This document shows positions 21,311 through 24,438 of a DNA stretch of 24,438 nucleotides, one piece after another. Source of the stretch: an uncultured Bacilli bacterium (lineage in GTDB: Bacteria; Bacillota_I; Bacilli_A; RF39; UBA660); NCBI GenBank assembly GCA_934090775.1, contig CAKOKF010000007.1:1-24438 (forward strand). The letters are read 5' to 3'. Positions within the stretch are counted from its first letter, which is position 1. Every line of letters begins with the position of its first letter. The notes beneath the pieces are model-generated. The model was given only the letters and a program-made list of their open reading frames with translations, was not told the origin of the DNA and made no database searches. Both the position numbers and the translations under genes were made by a program.

Positions 21311-23620
21311 TTAATTTTCTAAAAATATTTTTGCAAATATTTCCTTGTAGTTAGAAACACCATAAATAGTTAATTTATTTAAAATATCTTTAGGTATTTC
21401 TTCTAAATTTTTCATATTGTTAGTTGGTATAAAAATCGTTTTAATTCCTTTGTTATAAGCCCCAATAATCTTCTCTTTTATTCCCCCGACTTCTAAAACT
21501 TCACCATTTAAACCAATTTCACCAGTCATAGCAATTTCTTTTGAAACTGGTTTATTTAATAAAAGACTTAAAATGCTACTGGTAATGCTTACTCCAGCCG
21601 AAGGTCCATCTTTAGGAGTTGCTCCTTCTAAAAAATGAATATGAATATTACGATTATCAAAATAATAATCATTAACCTTAAAATAATCTTTATTACTTCT
21701 GATGTAACTAATGGCAACTTCAATAGATTCCGTTATAACATTGCCTAAGGAACCAGTAGTAATAATCTCCCCCTTACCGTCAAATAAACAAGATTCAATC
21801 TCCATGACAATACCGCCTAGAGGAGTATAAGCAAGAGCATTGATAATACCTGGTCCTTTAATATCTAAAGGTTTAGAATCGATAAATTTTTTAGGTCCAA
21901 GATATTTGGTAACCATATCCATAGTAATACTTAACTTTAATGCTTTATCATCATAATGAAAAATAAGTTTGCGCATTAATTGCTCTAAGCATCTTTTAAG
22001 GTTACGTAAACCAGCTTCACAAGTATAGGAGATAATTATTTCTTTAATAATATCATCACTAATTTTAACATCACGAGCACTTATTAAATAATTTTTTAAA
22101 ATGGATGGTAATAAGTATTTTTTAGCGATATCAATTTTTTCTTCTAAGGTATAGCTTGATAATTCAATTATCTCTAAGCGATCATATAAGGCTGGTGGAA
22201 TGCTTTCAATATCATTAGCGGACGCGATAAACATTACTTCCGAAATATCAAATGGTTCTTCTAAATAATTATCGGTAAATAAGTAGTTTTGTTCCGGATC
22301 AATGATTTCTAGAAGTGCACTGGCAGGATCACCATTATAATTTTTAACCATCTTATCTATTTCATCAATTAAGATAACAGGATTTTTAACTTGACACTTC
22401 TTAATAGCTTGCATAATTTTGCCCATATTACTGCCAAGATAAGTTCTTCTACTGCCCATAAGTTCGGTGACATCATTTAAACCACCAACGCTTAATTTAT
22501 AGAATTCACGATTTAAAGCTTTGGCGATAGCAATAGAAATAGAAGTCTTACCAACACCAGGAGCCCCTACTAAACAAAGGATAGGACTTTTAATATTAGG
22601 ATTACGACGTTTTAAAGCAACATACTCTAAAATGCGATTTTTGACTTTTTCTAAGCCATAATGACTTTTTGTAAGAGCTTTTTTAACTTTATCTAAATCT
22701 AATTCTTCAATTTGCGTTTTATTCCAAGGTAAATTTAAAATAGTATCTAAATAATTTTGAACAATTGCTCTTTCGGGATGCCCTTCCGGTAAATAATCTA
22801 ATTTCTTAATTTCTAGAGCGATTTTATTTTTAGTTGAACTAGGCATTACTAAATCATCTAAAAGATTAAAATAATCCTCTTGAATTTTTTTATCATCTTT
22901 ATCTTCGCCTAATTCTTTTTTGATATATTTCAATTTTTCTTTTAAAATATACTCTCTTTGATTAGACTCCATTTCTTCTCTTAAAGTATCTTCAATTTTA
23001 TAGTCAAGTTCACAAACTTCAATTTCTACAGAAATATCATAAATCAAGTTAGTAGCACGTTTTATAGGGTCAAATTCATTCATATAATTAACTTTTTTTT
23101 CAAAGCTTAAAGGAATGAAAGTGGTTACAATATCAGTTAATTTATTTAAATCATTAATTTGAGCAATTTGGGATAAAACACTGTTAGATATAGTATGAGA
23201 TATATTGATGTAAGTGGTTAAAGTTTTAATTAATTTTCTTCTTAGGGCAGTTTCGGAAACTATATCATTTTTTATATCTGTAATATTTGATGTTATCCCC
23301 ATTACAATATTTTTATTATCTTCAAAATTACGATATTTATCGATTTTAACTCGAGTCATACCAATAACGGTTAAACGAATATTACCGTTTGGAAGGTCAA
23401 TAATATTTTTTATTGTCCCTACTACGCCGATGGCTGGCAAATCATTAATACTAGGTTCCTCTTCTAAAGTATCTCGAGGACAAACTAAAAGTAAATTACC
23501 ATTATGATGTTTATTAGATATTGCCACTAAAAGGTCGTCTTTTTTGGTTTCTACTTTAATCTCTTGATTAGGAAGAATGATTAAATCTTTTAGAATCATC
23601 ACAGGTAGATAATTATTCAT
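21311..23620 (-). CDS. lon: ATP-dependent protease Lon, with altered conserved AAA+ motif
   Basis: Protein of 769 residues, in the normal range for LonA. Seen: the N-terminal substrate-recognition domain (about 1-200), a helical region, the AAA+ module with Walker A GAPGVGKTS (352-360) and Walker B VILIDEID (415-422), then the Lon protease domain with Ser674 in KDGPSAG and Lys715 in GGIKEK. All catalytic residues are intact. Odd point: the near-invariant DEAEIRGHRRTY...PGK segment of LonA appears as DVTELMGSRRTY...MGK (383-401), while the aromatic pore-loop residue Tyr394 is kept. ATG 23620 has GGATG seven bases upstream. It degrades misfolded and regulatory proteins in the cytosol. No CIRCE or CtsR operator was seen upstream. 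Confidence 0.97.
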   Translation of the reverse strand: MNNYLPVMILKDLIILPNQEIKVETKKDDLLVAISNKHHNGNLLLVCPRDTLEEEPSINDLPAIGVVGTIKNIIDLPNGNIRLTVIGMTRVKIDKYRNFEDNKNIVMGITSNITDIKNDIVSETALRRKLIKTLTTYINISHTISNSVLSQIAQINDLNKLTDIVTTFIPLSFEKKVNYMNEFDPIKRATNLIYDISVEIEVCELDYKIEDTLREEMESNQREYILKEKLKYIKKELGEDKDDKKIQEDYFNLLDDLVMPSSTKNKIALEIKKLDYLPEGHPERAIVQNYLDTILNLPWNKTQIEELDLDKVKKALTKSHYGLEKVKNRILEYVALKRRNPNIKSPILCLVGAPGVGKTSISIAIAKALNREFYKLSVGGLNDVTELMGSRRTYLGSNMGKIMQAIKKCQVKNPVILIDEIDKMVKNYNGDPASALLEIIDPEQNYLFTDNYLEEPFDISEVMFIASANDIESIPPALYDRLEIIELSSYTLEEKIDIAKKYLLPSILKNYLISARDVKISDDIIKEIIISYTCEAGLRNLKRCLEQLMRKLIFHYDDKALKLSITMDMVTKYLGPKKFIDSKPLDIKGPGIINALAYTPLGGIVMEIESCLFDGKGEIITTGSLGNVITESIEVAISYIRSNKDYFKVNDYYFDNRNIHIHFLEGATPKDGPSAGVSITSSILSLLLNKPVSKEIAMTGEIGLNGEVLEVGGIKEKIIGAYNKGIKTIFIPTNNMKNLEEIPKDILNKLTIYGVSNYKEIFAKIFLEN

Positions 23621-23649
23621 ATAACCACATCCATTTATAACTAAACTCT

Positions 23650-23678
23650 ATAGTACCAATTTAAAAGTGGTTTTACAA
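23650..23678 (-). promoter_or_regulatory. Candidate promoter of lon
   Basis: Minus-strand -35 TTGTAA (23673..23678), 17-base spacer and -10 TACTAT (23650..23655), giving a start near 23643, about 23 bases before ATG 23620. Both boxes match four of six consensus bases. Confidence 0.45.
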
Positions 23679-23713
23679 GGTTTTTTAACATTTTTTTACT
23701 AAAACTTTGATTT

Positions 23714-23749
23714 AAAAAAGCCATAGAATAAATTTAAATATTACTATGG
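23714..23749 (-). terminator. Bidirectional-looking terminator after 23763..24188
   Basis: Hairpin CCATAG / CTATGG (23744..23749 and 23721..23726, with extra A-T pairing inside), followed on the minus strand by C and six T (23714..23719) and on plus by a T-run. It separates the small gene from lon. Confidence 0.85.
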
Positions 23750-23762
23750 TTTTTTAGTTAAT

Positions 23763-24188
23763 TTATAAGACTTTCTGTTGAGATTCTTCTTGATTTAATT
23801 TAGAATCTTCATTAACATAAAATTTTTTAATATCAATACGCATATCTGTACCTAATTTTTTAGTAAGTCCCGCTACTAACATATAAGCAGTTTTATTTCT
23901 TTTCATATTTAAATATGCAGCATATAATTTACTATATTCTGGATCAGATGCTATTAATTCATCATCAAATACTAAAGTATCATTTAAATAGAAAACTGGT
24001 CTATTAAGCATAAATTTCAAAATACTTTTATCCATTTCCATATCTTCACTTAATTCTTTATAAACCAAATCATTAGCCATTACTGCTAATAAATTAAAAT
24101 TTGGATCAGATTTTAATTGTTTTCTAACATAACGATAATATTTTGCATCTTGTTTAATTTTATCTAGTATTTCACTAACTTTTTTCAT
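23763..24188 (-). CDS. Unknown small cytosolic protein, well expressed
   Basis: Protein of 141 residues that I do not recognise. No signal peptide or membrane helix. It is mostly helical in appearance, with a charged N-terminal part (MKKVSEILDKIKQDAKYYRY), a central MDKSILKFMLNRPVFYLND segment and a KKLGTDMRIDIKKFYVNED C-terminal part ending in a Gln/Glu-rich tail. The start at ATG 24188 is firm: GGGGGA lies eight bases upstream. It has its own consensus-like promoter and terminator, so it is a stand-alone, probably well-transcribed gene. No function can be assigned from sequence. Confidence 0.8.
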   Translation of the reverse strand: MKKVSEILDKIKQDAKYYRYVRKQLKSDPNFNLLAVMANDLVYKELSEDMEMDKSILKFMLNRPVFYLNDTLVFDDELIASDPEYSKLYAAYLNMKRNKTAYMLVAGLTKKLGTDMRIDIKKFYVNEDSKLNQEESQQKVL

Positions 24189-24233
24189 TTTTCAAATCCC
24201 CCTTAAATGCTATATTCGCATTTCTTGCAACGT

Positions 24234-24262
24234 ATATTACCGCATAATTTCCTTATTGTCAA
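24234..24262 (-). promoter_or_regulatory. Strong promoter of 23763..24188
   Basis: Minus-strand perfect -35 TTGACA (24257..24262), 17-base spacer and -10 TAATAT (24234..24239), predicting a start near 24227 and a leader of about 40 bases ahead of a very strong ribosome binding site. Confidence 0.75.
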
Positions 24263-24387
24263 CTTTTTTTACAAAAAATATTTAAAATTAAAATTAAGTA
24301 AATTATATAGATACATATACTATTACTTGTTAAAAAAAATTTTAACTACTATTTCACATAAAATTCATAGTAAAAATAAATCTTTTA

Positions 24388-24396
24388 TGGTAAAAT
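24388..24396 (+). promoter_or_regulatory. Extended -10 promoter of the gene at the right edge
   Basis: Plus-strand TGGTAAAAT, an extended -10 element (TG at 24388..24389, hexamer 24391..24396), without a good -35. It would start transcription near 24403, just before a GGAGG ribosome binding site. Confidence 0.5.
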
Positions 24397-24419
24397 TTAA
24401 TTATGGAGGTTAGATATTT

Positions 24420-24438
24420 ATGAAATTAAATATTAGAG
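24420..24438 (+). CDS. Start of a plus-strand gene, cut by the window edge
   Basis: ATG at 24420 preceded by GGAGG (ten bases of spacing) and an extended -10 box. Only the first six codons (MKLNIR) are in the window, so the product cannot be named. It is divergent from 23763..24188, with about 230 bases of control region between them. Confidence 0.6.

Noticed and set aside
23621..23700. Possible CIRCE or CtsR heat-shock operator before lon
   Set aside because: Neither the GAGTGCTAA inverted repeat nor a GGTCAAA direct repeat is present in this interval.
24207..24413. 68-codon plus-strand open frame in the right intergenic region
   Set aside because: No ribosome binding site, Lys/Tyr/Leu-rich composition expected of AT-rich noncoding DNA, and it covers the promoters on both sides.

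Overview
The window is AT-rich DNA of a low-GC Gram-positive type, probably an uncultured member of the Bacilli or a related gut lineage. This placement is inferred from the gene content (MurG-MurB-DivIB, EF4/LepA, HemW, Lon, SepM-type protease, YlbJ-like protein), strong Shine-Dalgarno sequences (AGGTGA, GGAGG) and very A/T-rich codon use. Tryptophan is encoded by TGG and all reading frames close under the standard code, so this is not a mycoplasma-type code 4 genome. Nearly all genes are on the minus strand. The exceptions are two membrane-protein genes (269..718 and 5043..5900) and a gene just entering at the right edge.

Reading in the main (minus) direction from the right edge: a small unknown cytosolic protein with a strong promoter and terminator (23763..24188); Lon (21311..23620); EF4/LepA (19294..21090) with a terminator; a probable run of Ig-domain CE4 deacetylase, HemW and a GDPD-type phosphodiesterase (19150 down to 15936); two overlapping genes for membrane-anchored proteins built from a divergent WG-like repeat module (15829 to 12496) with a terminator; then a cell-wall/division operon murG-murB-ftsQ(divIB) followed by queH and an unknown two-helix membrane protein (12181 to 8121) with a terminator.

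Next come mtaB with a single-pass unknown protein (7777 to 5905); a YlbJ-like membrane protein on plus, divergent from a SepM/YlbL-type Lon-fold protease that overlaps an HD-domain hydrolase (5001 to 3395, terminator); a five-helix membrane protein with a possible histidine-kinase-like H-box plus a cytosolic unknown (3216 to 1727, terminator); a second CE4 deacetylase (1614 to 721); an unknown plus-strand membrane protein; and tRNA-Ile(GAT).

The functional theme is envelope building and quality control (two deacetylases, MurG/MurB/DivIB, SepM-like protease, surface repeat proteins) mixed with translation and tRNA modification (LepA, MtaB, QueH, tRNA-Ile) and proteolysis (Lon). No mobile element, CRISPR array, rRNA or defence system was recognised. 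The least explained parts are the WG-like module pair, the five-helix protein with its cytosolic partner, and the insertion of a deacetylase gene between lepA and hemW. Several start codons were moved inward because an in-frame GTG lies inside the ribosome binding site (AGGTGAT) rather than being the true start.
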